Shown here one piece after another: positions 43,278-51,639 of a stretch of 64,000 nt of DNA. This DNA comes from Neisseria sicca. Its GTDB lineage: Bacteria > Pseudomonadota > Gammaproteobacteria > Burkholderiales > Neisseriaceae. Numbering within the stretch: the first letter of the stretch is position 1; each line of letters begins with the position of its first letter. A program made the position numbers and the translations under genes. The notes under the pieces are model-generated. The model did no database searches. It was not told where the DNA came from and worked only from the letters and a program-made list of their open reading frames with translations. Location of the stretch: contig NZ_POXG01000005.1 in assembly GCF_003044565.1 (NCBI RefSeq), positions 102,799 to 166,798 on the forward strand, in the 5' to 3' direction.

Positions 43278-43562
43278 TCAATATTTCGGCATCGAGCAGG
43301 CTTCAGAAACAACAATTTTGCATTGTGCAGCCCCTGCAGCCTGACATTTTCTTAATGCCGCCGGCTCTGCCAGACCGGGAGAAGCTTCTGTCTCAAAAAA
43401 AGACTTCCATTTACTGCCGGCTTTTCCTTGAGCAACAGCGATACAGCCGTTTCTCACCCAAGCTTCTACTTTACACGGCGCATTGCGCCCGCCCTGTTCG
43501 CAGGTTTTGATGGCTTCTTTTTCCACTGCCGCACGCGAATCCATATACGGATACCTATACAT
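43278..43562 (-). pseudogene. N-terminally truncated DUF4189 paralogue
   Basis: It encodes a 94-residue fragment matching residues ~80-175 of the intact DUF4189 gene at 44338-44865. Shared segments are KEAIK.CE..GRNAPCK, RNGCIAVAQGK and LRKCQA (dots mark differences). The signal peptide and N-terminal half are missing, and the upstream sequence is not coding in any frame that restores them. All six DUF4189 cysteines in this part remain. A new short N-terminus (MYRYPYM) has no good ribosome binding site, so it is probably a decaying duplicate. Confidence 0.7.
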
Positions 43563-43731
43563 GCAGTATAGAGAGTAATCTAGCGAGGAGTGCCCATATT
43601 ACCCCGCTCATAGGTAATCAATCCCAAGCAGTAGGTATAGCTCTATTTGATTAATATAATCCCCGGTAAAGAGAAATCTGAATAGGCAAATGAAAGATAC
43701 TTTTTTACCAAATGATTTTGGATCTCTAAAA

Positions 43732-44016
43732 TTAGTGTTCACTCAAATATTTTTTAACTTCCTCTTTTGTCTCTACAGTACATGGAAATTGATCAAAAAT
43801 ATTAGCATCACAATATAATAGGAATTGTTTCAATTGCTCTTTAGGTACATCTTGTATATCACGATCCCCAATAGGATCATAGTATAGGCTCTGAAATGAC
43901 CACGGTTTTTTTAAAAATAATATATAATTATTATCAAATTCTCCTATCCTATAAACAATCCCGATAAACAAATACAATAAAATAAAAATAAAAGTAAAAA
44001 ATAGCATTTTATTCAT
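43732..44016 (-). CDS. 94-aa membrane-anchored protein, possible immunity-type gene
   Basis: A 94-residue protein with one N-terminal hydrophobic helix (residues 4-22, LFFTFIFILLYLFIGIV) and an acidic soluble tail ending KKYLSEH. The gene is far more AT-rich than its surroundings, which points to horizontal transfer. Its ATG overlaps the stop codon of an upstream decayed frame (44009-44337), an arrangement common for a toxin gene followed by its immunity gene. No family is recognised; the immunity idea is inference from size, overlap and composition. Confidence 0.55.
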   Translation of the reverse strand: MNKMLFFTFIFILLYLFIGIVYRIGEFDNNYILFLKKPWSFQSLYYDPIGDRDIQDVPKEQLKQFLLYCDANIFDQFPCTVETKEEVKKYLSEH

Positions 44017-44337
44017 AAAATTTCCTTATCTGTTTATTTAAATTTATCTGGTTTTTTAATCTAAATTCTTTTCTTAACTCAACTGTTTTCTCCATAGCAA
44101 CACTACTTGGATATGTCCGAATATCGTCAGATAAAGCAAATTCTTTATGCCCTCCTAACTCACTGATTAAAAGAATTCTTCAGGCATTGAATTAAAACTT
44201 TTAGAGCAGATAATTGTGCATCAGGTATCTCTTTCCTATAAACAAAATCAAATTGATCAGTCCGTGACTTAAATCTTTAAAAGAAAGGCTAGCTTCTCCT
44301 CGTTTTGAAAAGTCTCCTAATAAGAGAATGCCTATTT
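44009..44337 (-). pseudogene. Decayed coding remnant upstream of the 94-aa gene
   Basis: The minus strand reads in short open pieces in different frames: first LGDFSKRGEASLSFKDLS, then QFDFVYRKEIPDAQLSALKV, then ELGGHKEFALSDDIRTYPSS followed by VAMEKTVELRKEFRLKNQ and a stop overlapping the next ATG. The pieces look like one protein broken by frameshifts. The last piece resembles the C-terminal end of a secreted or polymorphic toxin-type protein in character, but no family is recognised. AT content is high, as in the neighbouring gene. Confidence 0.4.
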
Positions 44338-44865
44338 TTATTGCGGCATCGAGCAGCCTTCAGGGGCAAAAATGGTGCATTGCGAATAACCGGAAGCCTG
44401 ACATTTCCTTAGAGCTTCCTCTTCTGCAAGACCAGGTTTTTTTATTCCAGTAAAGGCTTTCCATTTATTCCCTAATTTTCCTTGTGCGACGGCGATACAA
44501 CCATTCCTAACAGAAGCTCCTATTTTGCAAGGTGCATTGCGACCGTCTTTTTCGCAAACTTTTATGGCTTCTTTTTCCGCAGCCTCACGCGAATTCATAT
44601 TGAGTGCGCCGCCTGCAATACCCGTTTTAAGGTTCACCGCCCATGCGCCGTATTTGGACGGGACGTTGATGTTGATAACTTTGGTATTGTTTTGGGCGGA
44701 ACCGCCGTTGGACGATTGGGGCGAGCCGACATTGTATAAAATCTGCCGTCCCGAACTATCAATAATGCGACAGGTTCCCGTGGCGGGCTGGTACTCTCCG
44801 CCGCAGCTGTGGGCATAGACATTAAAATTTGCCAGACCAAAAAAGATAAAAAGCAGTTTTTTCAT
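44338..44865 (-). CDS. Secreted DUF4189-domain protein
   Basis: A 175-residue protein with a signal peptide cut near residue 18 (VYA/HSC). It has an Asn/Ser-rich linker (residues ~45-65) and a DUF4189 domain (residues ~70-175) with YGAWAVN, EKEAIKVCEKDGRNAPCKI, RNGCIAVAQG and paired C-terminal cysteines. DUF4189 proteins are small cysteine-rich secreted proteins of unknown role in Neisseria and relatives. A truncated paralogue lies about 800 bases downstream. It is followed by AT-rich remnants, so the locus looks like an accessory island beside metG. Confidence 0.8.
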   Translation of the reverse strand: MKKLLFIFFGLANFNVYAHSCGGEYQPATGTCRIIDSSGRQILYNVGSPQSSNGGSAQNNTKVININVPSKYGAWAVNLKTGIAGGALNMNSREAAEKEAIKVCEKDGRNAPCKIGASVRNGCIAVAQGKLGNKWKAFTGIKKPGLAEEEALRKCQASGYSQCTIFAPEGCSMPQ

Positions 44866-44888
44866 CAGTTTTCCTTGGTTTTAAGATA

Positions 44889-44938
44889 CAAAAAAAGCTG
44901 TCCGAACATCTTGTATGATGGTTTCAGACAGCTTTTTT
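44889..44938. terminator. Intrinsic terminator of metG
   Basis: AAAAAAGCTGTCCGAAC pairs with GTTTCAGACAGCTTTTTT, 8 bases after the metG stop on the minus strand. The stem is DUS-like but not a true DUS. Confidence 0.75.
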
Positions 44939-44945
44939 CAGCGTT

Positions 44946-47000
44946 TTAGCCCACTTTATCCCCGGGCTGCGCGCCTGCATCCACATCCAAGAGCCTCAGT
45001 TTGCCCTCGGCGGTGGCGGCGGAAAGGATCATGCCTTCGGATACGCCGAATTTTGCCATTTTGCGCGGGGCGAAGTTGGCGACGGCGATGACCATGCGGC
45101 CGTTCAATTCGGCGGGGTTGGGATAAGACGCGGCGATGCCGGAGAAGATGATGCGTTTTTCAAAACCGAAATCGAGGTCGAATTTTAAGAGTTTGGTGCT
45201 GCCTTCGACGGCTTCGCAGTTCAATACTTTGGCGACGCGCATGTCGATTTTCATGAAGTCGTCGAAGCTCGCTTGTTCGGCGACTTTTTCGTATTTGCTG
45301 TCTTCAACAGGCGCAGGGGTCGTCTGAATGCTTTGTTTGTTGGCTTCGATTAAATCGTCCACTTGTTTTTGCTCCACTCGTTGCATTAAATGTTCGTATT
45401 TGTTGATGGCGTGTTCGCCTAGGGTTTCACGCGTGTTCGCCCAGGTAATCGCGTCCAAATTGAGGAAACGCGCGGCGTTGGCGGCAGTTTGCGGCAATAC
45501 GGGGGCGAGGTAGGCGGTCAGCATGGTGAAGGCGTTGATGAGTTCGCTGCATACTTCGTGCAGGCATTCGTCTTGACCTTCTTGTTTGGCGAGCTCCCAC
45601 GGCTTGTTGGCATCGACGTATTCGTTCACGGCGTCTGCCAATGCCATGATGTCGCGCAGGGCGCGGGCGTATTCGCGGTTTTCGTATTGCTCGGCAATGT
45701 TGTCGCTTTCGGCGGCGAGTTTTGCCAGCAATGCGCTGCCTGAAACGTCTTTCAGACGACCTTCAAAGCGTTTGGCGATGAAACCTGACGCGCGGGCGGC
45801 GATGTTGACGTATTTGCCGACGAGGTCGCTGTTGACGCGCGAGATAAAGTCTTGCAGGTTCAAATCGATGTCTTCGATTTTGCTGTTGAGTTTGGCGGCG
45901 ATGTAGTAGCGCATCCACTCAGGGTTCAGACCTTGTTCCAGATAGGATTTGGCGGTGATGAAGGTGCCGCGCGATTTGGACATTTTTTGCCCGTCCACGG
46001 TTAAAAAGCCGTGTGCGTACACGCCGGTCGGGGCGCGGTGGCCGGAGAAATGCAGCATGGCGGGCCAGAACAGGGCGTGGAAATAGAGGATGTCTTTGCC
46101 GATGAAGTGGTACATCTCGGTTTGGCTGTCGGCTTTGAAGTATTCGTCGAAATCGATGCCGATGCGGTCACACAGGTTTTTAAACGACGCCATGTAACCG
46201 ACGGGCGCGTCTAGCCAGACGTAGAAGTATTTGCCCGGCGCGTCGGGGATTTCGAAACCGAAATACGGCGCGTCGCGGGAAATGTCCCAGTCGGATAGGG
46301 TGGTTTCTTCGCCTTCGCCCAGCCATTCTTTCATTTTGTTGAGGGCTTCGGGTTGAAGATGGGGCTTGCCGTCGTGCGGGTTGTTGCCGGAAGTCCATGC
46401 TTTGAGGAAGTCGGCGCATTCGCCCAGTTTGAAGAAGAAGTGTTCGGATTCGCGCAATTCGGGTTTGGCACCGGAAACGGCGGAATACGGGTTGATCAGT
46501 TCGGTCGGGGAATAGGTCGTGCCGCAGACCTCGCAGTTGTCGCCGTATTGGTCTTGGGCGTGGCATTTGGGGCATTCGCCTTTGACGAAGCGGTCGGGCA
46601 GGAACATTTGTTTTTCGGGGTCGAAAAGCTGCTCGATGACGCGGCTCTCAATCTTGCCGTTGGCTTTCAGCGCGCGGTAAATTTGTTCGGAAAACTGTTT
46701 GTTTTCAGGGGAATGGGTGCTGTAATAATTGTCGTAGCCGATGCCGAAACCGGTAAAGTCGGCGAGGTGCTCTTCGCGCACTTTGGCAATCATGTCTTCG
46801 GGCGCGATGCCTTGTTTTTGCGCGGCCAGCATCACGGGCGTGCCGTGGGTGTCATCGGCGCAGCAGTAGTAGCATTCGTGGCCGCGCAGTTTTTGAAAGC
46901 GCACCCAAACGTCGGTTTGGATGTGTTCGACCATGTGGCCGAGGTGGATGCTGCCGTTGGCATAGGGCAGCGCGGAGGTAACGAGGATTTTGCGTGTCAT
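44946..47000 (-). CDS. metG: Methionyl-tRNA synthetase
   Basis: A 684-residue class I synthetase charging tRNA-Met. It has the HIGH-type HLGH at residues 19-22, zinc-binding cysteines in [17 protein letters not shown], and KMSKS in [12 protein letters not shown] near residue 340. The C-terminal EMAP/Trbp111-type dimerisation and tRNA-binding domain (from about residue 580) starts [20 protein letters not shown]. Length is close to E. coli MetG (677). The ATG at 47000 starts the [16 protein letters not shown] signature. A DUS falls inside the gene (near 45750), encoding part of EGRLKDVSG. Confidence 0.96.
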   Translation of the reverse strand: MTRKILVTSALPYANGSIHLGHMVEHIQTDVWVRFQKLRGHECYYCCADDTHGTPVMLAAQKQGIAPEDMIAKVREEHLADFTGFGIGYDNYYSTHSPENKQFSEQIYRALKANGKIESRVIEQLFDPEKQMFLPDRFVKGECPKCHAQDQYGDNCEVCGTTYSPTELINPYSAVSGAKPELRESEHFFFKLGECADFLKAWTSGNNPHDGKPHLQPEALNKMKEWLGEGEETTLSDWDISRDAPYFGFEIPDAPGKYFYVWLDAPVGYMASFKNLCDRIGIDFDEYFKADSQTEMYHFIGKDILYFHALFWPAMLHFSGHRAPTGVYAHGFLTVDGQKMSKSRGTFITAKSYLEQGLNPEWMRYYIAAKLNSKIEDIDLNLQDFISRVNSDLVGKYVNIAARASGFIAKRFEGRLKDVSGSALLAKLAAESDNIAEQYENREYARALRDIMALADAVNEYVDANKPWELAKQEGQDECLHEVCSELINAFTMLTAYLAPVLPQTAANAARFLNLDAITWANTRETLGEHAINKYEHLMQRVEQKQVDDLIEANKQSIQTTPAPVEDSKYEKVAEQASFDDFMKIDMRVAKVLNCEAVEGSTKLLKFDLDFGFEKRIIFSGIAASYPNPAELNGRMVIAVANFAPRKMAKFGVSEGMILSAATAEGKLRLLDVDAGAQPGDKVG

Positions 47001-47128
47001 GGTTTATGCTTGGGAAAACAATGGATAAAGATGTTGGGAATTATACCGTAAATCGTGCGGGCGAGACGGGGGAAAGGTCGTCTGAAAAGGGGATTCCGTG
47101 AAGCGGGAACAGGATGGGCAAAACGGGT

Positions 47129-47196
47129 TATAGTGGCTTAACTTTAAACCAGTACTGCGTTGCCTCGCCTTGTCCTGATTTAGTTAATCCACTATA
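47129..47196. mobile_element. Internally deleted 68-bp CREE
   Basis: TATAGTGGCTTAACTTTAAA at the left and TTAGTTAATCCACTATA at the right flank a core cut to CCAGTACTGCGTTGCCTCGC plus CTTGTCCTG. It is much shorter than the 104-107 and 155-157 bp classes. Confidence 0.88.
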
Positions 47197-47204
47197 TCTA
47201 TGGC

Positions 47205-47249
47205 AAAAGGTCGTCTGAAACACAAAAATCGGTTTTCAGACGACCTTTT
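47205..47249 (-). terminator. Inverted DUS pair terminator after rnpB
   Basis: AAAAGGTCGTCTGAAAC and its inverse with an outer T-tract on the minus strand, about 15 bases past the mature rnpB 3' end. Confidence 0.8.
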
Positions 47250-47261
47250 CGATAATCGGGA

Positions 47262-47629
47262 CATACAGGCCGGACGGTAAGCCGGGTTCTGTCTCGGACA
47301 GTCATTCCTCTAGGCACACCATTACTGATGCGCTCCAGCAACCTACCCGAACGCTCGGCGAGCAGCGTCAATGCGTTCTGTTTGGTCTTGCTCCGGATGG
47401 GGTTTAGCCTGCTGCGCCTTGTTACCAAGTGCACGGTGCGCTCTTACCGCACCTTTTCACCCTTACCCGTGCCGCCCGAAGGCGGCCGTCGGCGGTATTG
47501 CTTTCTGTTCCACTTTCCGTCGCGTTTCCGCGCCCGGCCGTTAGCCGGCATCCTGCTCTGCGGAGCCCGGACTTTCCTCCCCGTATGCCTTACGCGATAC
47601 GCGGCGACTGTCTGTCCGACCTGTATGAA
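47262..47629 (-). ncRNA. rnpB: RNase P RNA (M1 RNA), bacterial type A
   Basis: Catalytic RNA that trims the 5' leader of tRNA precursors. On the minus strand it shows GACAGACAGTCGCCGCG near the 5' end, the universal GAGGAAAGTCCGGGCTCCGC, GGTAAGGGTGAAAAGGTGCG, GTAAGAGCGCACCGTGCACT, GGTAGGTTGCTGGAGCGC, and the 3' segment AGAGGAATGACTGTCCGAGA followed by CAGAACCCGGCTTACCG. Length of about 368 nt is normal. Ends are estimated: the 5' end from the TATAAT at 47636, the 3' end by analogy with E. coli. Open frames across this region are spurious. Confidence 0.95.
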
Positions 47630-47635
47630 ACGCGG

Positions 47636-47641
47636 ATTATA
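47636..47641 (-). promoter_or_regulatory. -10 box of rnpB
   Basis: A perfect TATAAT on the minus strand, 6-7 bases before the estimated RNA start. No strong -35 is seen. Confidence 0.6.
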
Positions 47642-47840
47642 ACACAAGCAAATCACAACCGTTTGACCATCAAAAAAACCGCCTATCTAAAAATTTACCC
47701 ATTTCGCAACATAAAAATTCAAATAAAATAAACTATTTATAAACAAAAAGTACCGTTCGTCAAATAAATGAATGACATGTTATAAAAAAGCCCATAAAAT
47801 GAATATCACATAACTATTTTAAATATAAAAGTACATTACG

Positions 47841-50024
47841 ATGAAAAACTATCCACATATCCTGTCTTACCTTGCCCTATCCCTACTTGCCGCCTGCGGA
47901 GGCGGTGGAGGAGGCGGTTCGCCGTCAACCGCCTCAAGCGATACCAACCAACCCAAAATAGAATGCAACGCCGAATGCCAAGCGGGACGTAAAGCCGCTG
48001 AAGAAGCTAAGGCTGAAACAGAGCGTAAAGCAGCCGAAGAAGCCGAGAAAGCCAAAGCGGAAGCAGAACGCAAAACGGCTGAGGAAGCTGAAAAAGCTAA
48101 AGTAGAAGCAGATCGTAAAGCCGTTGAAGAGGCTGAAAAAGCTAAGGCTAAAGCTGAAGCAGAGCGCAAAACTGCGGAAGAAGCTGAAAAAGCTAGAGTG
48201 GAAGCTGAGCGCAAAGCCGCTGAAGAGGCTGTAAAAGCCAAAGCAGAAGCTGAAAAAGCTAAAGCTGAAGCCGAACGTAAGGCTGCTGAAGAAGCCGAAA
48301 AAGCTAGAGTAGAAGCAGAACGCAAAGCCGCTGAAGAAGCTGAAAAAGCCAAAGCTGAGGCAGAACGTAAGGCTGCTGAAGAGGCTGAGAAAACTAAAGT
48401 CGAAGCAGAACGTAAGGCTGCTGAAAAAGCTAAAGCAGAAGCTGAACGTAAAGCGGCTGAGGAAGCTGAAAAAGCTAAAGTCGAAGCAGAACGAAAAGCC
48501 GCTGAAGAAGCCGCCAAAGCTAAGGCTGAAGCAGAACGTAAAGCTGCGAAAGAGGCTGAGAAAGCCAAAGCTGAAGCCGAACGTAAAGCTGCTGAGGAAG
48601 CTGAAAAAGCCAAGGCCGAAGTGGAACGCAAAGCCGCTGAAGAAGCCGCCAAAGCCAAAGCTGAAACAGAACGCAAAGCTGCGGAAGAGGCTGAGAAAGC
48701 CAAAGTAGAAGCAGAACGCAAAGCGGCTGAAGAGGCCGAAAAAGCTAAAGCCGAAGCAGAACGCAAAGCCGCTGAAGAAGCTGAAAAAGCCAAAGCCGAA
48801 GCAGAACGCAAAGCTGCCGAAGAGGCTGAAAAAGCCAGAGTAGAAGCCGAACGTAAAGCTGCTGAGAAAGCTGAAGCAGAACGCAAAGCTGCCGAAGAAG
48901 CCGCCAAAGCTAAGGCAGAAGAAGAACGCAAAGCTGCGGAAGAAGCTGCCAAAGTTAAAGCAGAAGCAGAGCGCAAAGCTGCCGAAGAAGCTGAAAAAGC
49001 TAAAGCAGAAGCGGAACGTAAAGCTGCTGAGGAAGCTGAGAAAGCTAAAGCCGAAGCCGAACGCAAAGCTGCGGAAGAAGCCGCCAAAACTAAAGCAGAA
49101 GCAGAGCGCAAAGCTGCTGAAGAGGCTGAGAAAGCCAAAGCCGAAGCAGAACGCAAAGCTGCCGAAGAGGCTGAAAAAGCCAGAGTAGAAGCCGAACGTA
49201 AAGCTGCTGAAGAAGCTGAAAAAGCTAAAGCCGAAGCAGAGCGCAAAGCTGCTGAGAAAGCTGAAAAAGCTAAAGCTGAAGCAGAACGCAAAGCTGCTGA
49301 GGAAGCTGAAAAAGCTAAAGCCGAAGCAGAACGCAAAGCCGCTGAAGAAGCTGAGAAAGCCAAAGCTGAGGCAGAACCTAAAGCCGCCGAAGAAGTTACT
49401 GCAACCCAACAAATTGACGGCTATTACAGCAAAATTTCCCAATCAGGAATGACGGGTGACGATATTTCCCATACCGGCGACATTAATGTTCTTGAATTGG
49501 ATGGACAAAAAATCCCGCTGGTGCCCGTATCTCGACAAAGAGATGAAGCATTCGCCAACGTGGACAACAAATCTGTCCTGGTTGCCGCCACTCATCTGAA
49601 ATACGGTCGCTACGGATTTTATGGCTTGAGAAATGAAGACGGTAATCTCCATACATCGTATACGTTCTACCAAGGTATCATCACTCCGGAAGCAGCGATG
49701 CCTCAAGAGGGTCAGGCTTTTTACCGTGGTTATGCGCTTTATAGCGATGTCGAACAAAACAATACTTTCGGCAACTCCATTTTCATGGTGGACTTCGGTC
49801 TCAAATCCCTCTCCGGTGCGGTTTATTCCGAAAATGGTGAATTTGATGAAGTGAAGCTGGAAGGTCAAATCGCTGGCAACCGCTTCTTCCATGTGGATGA
49901 GAAGGAACAAAAAATCATGTCGGGTATGTTCCTCGGCGCTCAAGCAGAAGAGCTTACCGGTCGATTCGATCATCTTCTGGAATCTAAAAACGGTACGTTC
50001 GGCGCCGCCATGCTGAAAAACTGA
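47841..50024 (+). CDS. Surface lipoprotein with 15-residue-repeat helical stalk and TbpB-like barrel
   Basis: A 727-residue lipoprotein. The signal ends at lipobox LAAC (C19), followed by a seven-glycine run, as in Slam-exported neisserial surface lipoproteins. Residues ~50-515 are an almost unbroken repeat of a 15-residue unit (AEKAKAEAERKAAEE with small variations). It contains no Pro or Gly and has dense opposite charges, and should form a single alpha-helix or coiled coil roughly 65-70 nm long. Residues ~520-727 (from QIDGYYSK) resemble the C-terminal eight-stranded barrel of TbpB/NHBA-type proteins, ending in a Phe-Gly-Ala-rich strand. It probably displays the barrel far from the surface; the ligand is unknown. 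The ribosome binding site is weak. Confidence 0.82.
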   Translation: MKNYPHILSYLALSLLAACGGGGGGGSPSTASSDTNQPKIECNAECQAGRKAAEEAKAETERKAAEEAEKAKAEAERKTAEEAEKAKVEADRKAVEEAEKAKAKAEAERKTAEEAEKARVEAERKAAEEAVKAKAEAEKAKAEAERKAAEEAEKARVEAERKAAEEAEKAKAEAERKAAEEAEKTKVEAERKAAEKAKAEAERKAAEEAEKAKVEAERKAAEEAAKAKAEAERKAAKEAEKAKAEAERKAAEEAEKAKAEVERKAAEEAAKAKAETERKAAEEAEKAKVEAERKAAEEAEKAKAEAERKAAEEAEKAKAEAERKAAEEAEKARVEAERKAAEKAEAERKAAEEAAKAKAEEERKAAEEAAKVKAEAERKAAEEAEKAKAEAERKAAEEAEKAKAEAERKAAEEAAKTKAEAERKAAEEAEKAKAEAERKAAEEAEKARVEAERKAAEEAEKAKAEAERKAAEKAEKAKAEAERKAAEEAEKAKAEAERKAAEEAEKAKAEAEPKAAEEVTATQQIDGYYSKISQSGMTGDDISHTGDINVLELDGQKIPLVPVSRQRDEAFANVDNKSVLVAATHLKYGRYGFYGLRNEDGNLHTSYTFYQGIITPEAAMPQEGQAFYRGYALYSDVEQNNTFGNSIFMVDFGLKSLSGAVYSENGEFDEVKLEGQIAGNRFFHVDEKEQKIMSGMFLGAQAEELTGRFDHLLESKNGTFGAAMLKN

Positions 50025-50045
50025 TTTTTACCGCATCATCAGCTC

Positions 50046-50093
50046 AAAAGGTCGTCTGAAAACTTGGAAATCAGGTTTTCAGACGACCTTTTT
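50046..50093. terminator. Inverted DUS pair terminator
   Basis: AAAAGGTCGTCTGAAAAC and its inverse plus T-tract, 20 bases after the lipoprotein stop. Confidence 0.85.
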
Positions 50094-50161
50094 CCGTTCC
50101 CGTCCAAGAAACAGCCCATAAAATGCTACAATACCGCTTTGATTTTTTTGCCCGCATCATC

Positions 50162-50386
50162 ATGAAAAAAGCCCCCAAATCCTTTGAAGAAGCCCTCGCC
50201 CGCCTCGAAACCCTAACCCAGTCCATGCAAAGCAGCGAAATGCCGCTGGAAGACGCTCTGGCAGCCTATCAGGAAGGCAACGAGCTGGTCAGATACTGCC
50301 AAACCAAGCTGGCGGAAGTCGAACAAAAGTTGCAAGTATTGGACGCGGGCGAACTGAAGGAGCTGAACCTTGAACCCGGCGAATGA
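50162..50386 (+). CDS. xseB: Exodeoxyribonuclease VII small subunit
   Basis: A 74-residue subunit of exonuclease VII, which degrades single-stranded DNA with XseA (encoded elsewhere). The family signature [20 protein letters not shown] and [19 protein letters not shown] is complete. The ATG at 50162 gives the usual N-terminus; an in-frame ATG at 50123 would add 13 unlikely residues. Its 3' end overlaps ispA by 17 bases, the common xseB-ispA arrangement, indicating coupled translation. Confidence 0.94.
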   Translation: MKKAPKSFEEALARLETLTQSMQSSEMPLEDALAAYQEGNELVRYCQTKLAEVEQKLQVLDAGELKELNLEPGE

Positions 50387-51266
50387 ATTGAAAGCATGGC
50401 AGCAAAAAGCCCAAGCGCAGACCGAATTGCTGCTGGAGCGTTTCCTACCGTCTGAAAACCAAGTGCCGCACACGCTGCACGAAGCCATGCGTTACGTTAC
50501 CCTCGGCGGCGGCAAACGGCTGCGCCCGCTCTTGGTGCTCGCCGCGTCCGAATTGGGCGATGCCGACCAAAACGCCGTCGAACAAGCCATGGCGGCGATC
50601 GAAATGGTACACGTCTATTCCTTGGTTCACGACGACATGCCCGCCATGGACAACGACAGCCTGCGGCGCGGCAAACCGACCTGCCATGTGAAATATGACG
50701 AAGCCACCGCCCTCTTAGTCGGCGACGCGCTGCAAACCCAAGCCTTCGACGTATTGAGCCGTCCGACCGGACTGCCTGCTGAACGCCAAATCGCCATGTT
50801 GTCCACGCTCGCCAAAGCATCCGGCAGCCTCGGCATGGCGGGAGGACAAGCCATCGACCTTGCCAACGTCGGCAAAGCCATGAACCAGGCGCAGTTGGAA
50901 CAGATGCACAGCCTCAAAACCGGCGCCCTCATCCGCGCCGCCGCCGTCCTAGGCGCGCTTGCCTGCCCCGATTTGGATTCAGACGACGTCCGCACTTTGG
51001 ACAACTACGCCGCCAAACTCGGCTTGGCGTTCCAAGTTATCGACGACGTGTTGGACTGCGAAGCCGACACCGCCACCCTGGGCAAAACCGCCGGCAAAGA
51101 CAGCGACAACGACAAACCCACCTACGTCAAACTGATGGGTCTGCAAGCCGCCCGCGCCTACGCCGAAACCCTGACCGCCGAAGCCGCAGCCCTGCTCGAA
51201 CCCTTCGGCGAAAAAGCCCTGCACTTGAGGCTCTTGGCGGAATTTGTTACCGCGCGGAAAAATTAA
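50370..51266 (+). CDS. ispA: Farnesyl diphosphate synthase
   Basis: A 298-residue polyprenyl synthase condensing IPP with DMAPP and GPP to give farnesyl diphosphate for undecaprenol and quinone side chains. The first aspartate-rich motif is [11 protein letters not shown] (near residue 90), the second is [11 protein letters not shown] (near residue 225), and [10 protein letters not shown] and KTGALIRAA are conserved. The start overlaps xseB by 17 bases. In many bacteria dxs follows; here a DUS terminator follows instead. Confidence 0.95.
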   Translation: MNPANELKAWQQKAQAQTELLLERFLPSENQVPHTLHEAMRYVTLGGGKRLRPLLVLAASELGDADQNAVEQAMAAIEMVHVYSLVHDDMPAMDNDSLRRGKPTCHVKYDEATALLVGDALQTQAFDVLSRPTGLPAERQIAMLSTLAKASGSLGMAGGQAIDLANVGKAMNQAQLEQMHSLKTGALIRAAAVLGALACPDLDSDDVRTLDNYAAKLGLAFQVIDDVLDCEADTATLGKTAGKDSDNDKPTYVKLMGLQAARAYAETLTAEAAALLEPFGEKALHLRLLAEFVTARKN

Positions 51267-51305
51267 ACGCTTTAAATCGTTTGTTTTTAAAGCTACTGAG
51301 ACATC

Positions 51306-51352
51306 AAAGGTCGTCTGAAAATTGGGTAAACCGATTTTTCAGACGACCTTTT
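51306..51352. terminator. Inverted DUS pair terminator after ispA
   Basis: AAAGGTCGTCTGAAAATTGG and its inverse plus T-tract. Confidence 0.85.
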
Positions 51353-51573
51353 TGTATGGGGACAACGTTCAATGAATCATGCTTTATTTAGTGGAATAAA
51401 CTGGGATTAAAATGTGGATAAGTTGTGTGCAAACAGTGGATTGTATAGAGCGTTTTAACCGCCCTTCTGCGCCCACAAGCATCCGTCTTTAAAATCGAAA
51501 TTTGTCGCTGAGATTCCCATAAAAGGGTTGGGAATAAAGAAAAATGCCACGCCACAAATTGAAAGATTCAAAT
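51353..51573. other. Intergenic region between ispA and mnmE terminators
   Basis: Two DUS hairpins bound 220 AT-rich bases with no gene. It contains one perfect DnaA-box match, TGTGGATAA (51413-51421). A single box and no DUE-like repeats do not make an origin. Confidence 0.5.
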
Positions 51574-51618
51574 AAAAAGGTCGTCTGAAACCTGATTTTG
51601 GGTTTCAGACGACCTTTC
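51574..51618. terminator. Inverted DUS pair terminator after mnmE
   Basis: AAAAAGGTCGTCTGAAACC and its inverse, 20 bases downstream of the mnmE stop on the minus strand. Confidence 0.85.
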
Positions 51619-51639
51619 GTGTATGGATAAGGTTTAATC

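Noticed and set aside
47198..47656. Several open frames of 70-104 codons on both strands
   Set aside because: They lie across rnpB and its DUS terminator; the conserved RNase P RNA segments explain the sequence.
47867..49442. Long minus-strand open frames (about 500 codons) opposite the lipoprotein
   Set aside because: They are low-complexity mirror images of the 45-base repeat on the plus strand, with no start signal.
51413..51421. Perfect DnaA box near mnmE, possible replication origin
   Set aside because: Only one box, no cluster, no AT-rich 13-mers and no dnaA/dnaN genes nearby.
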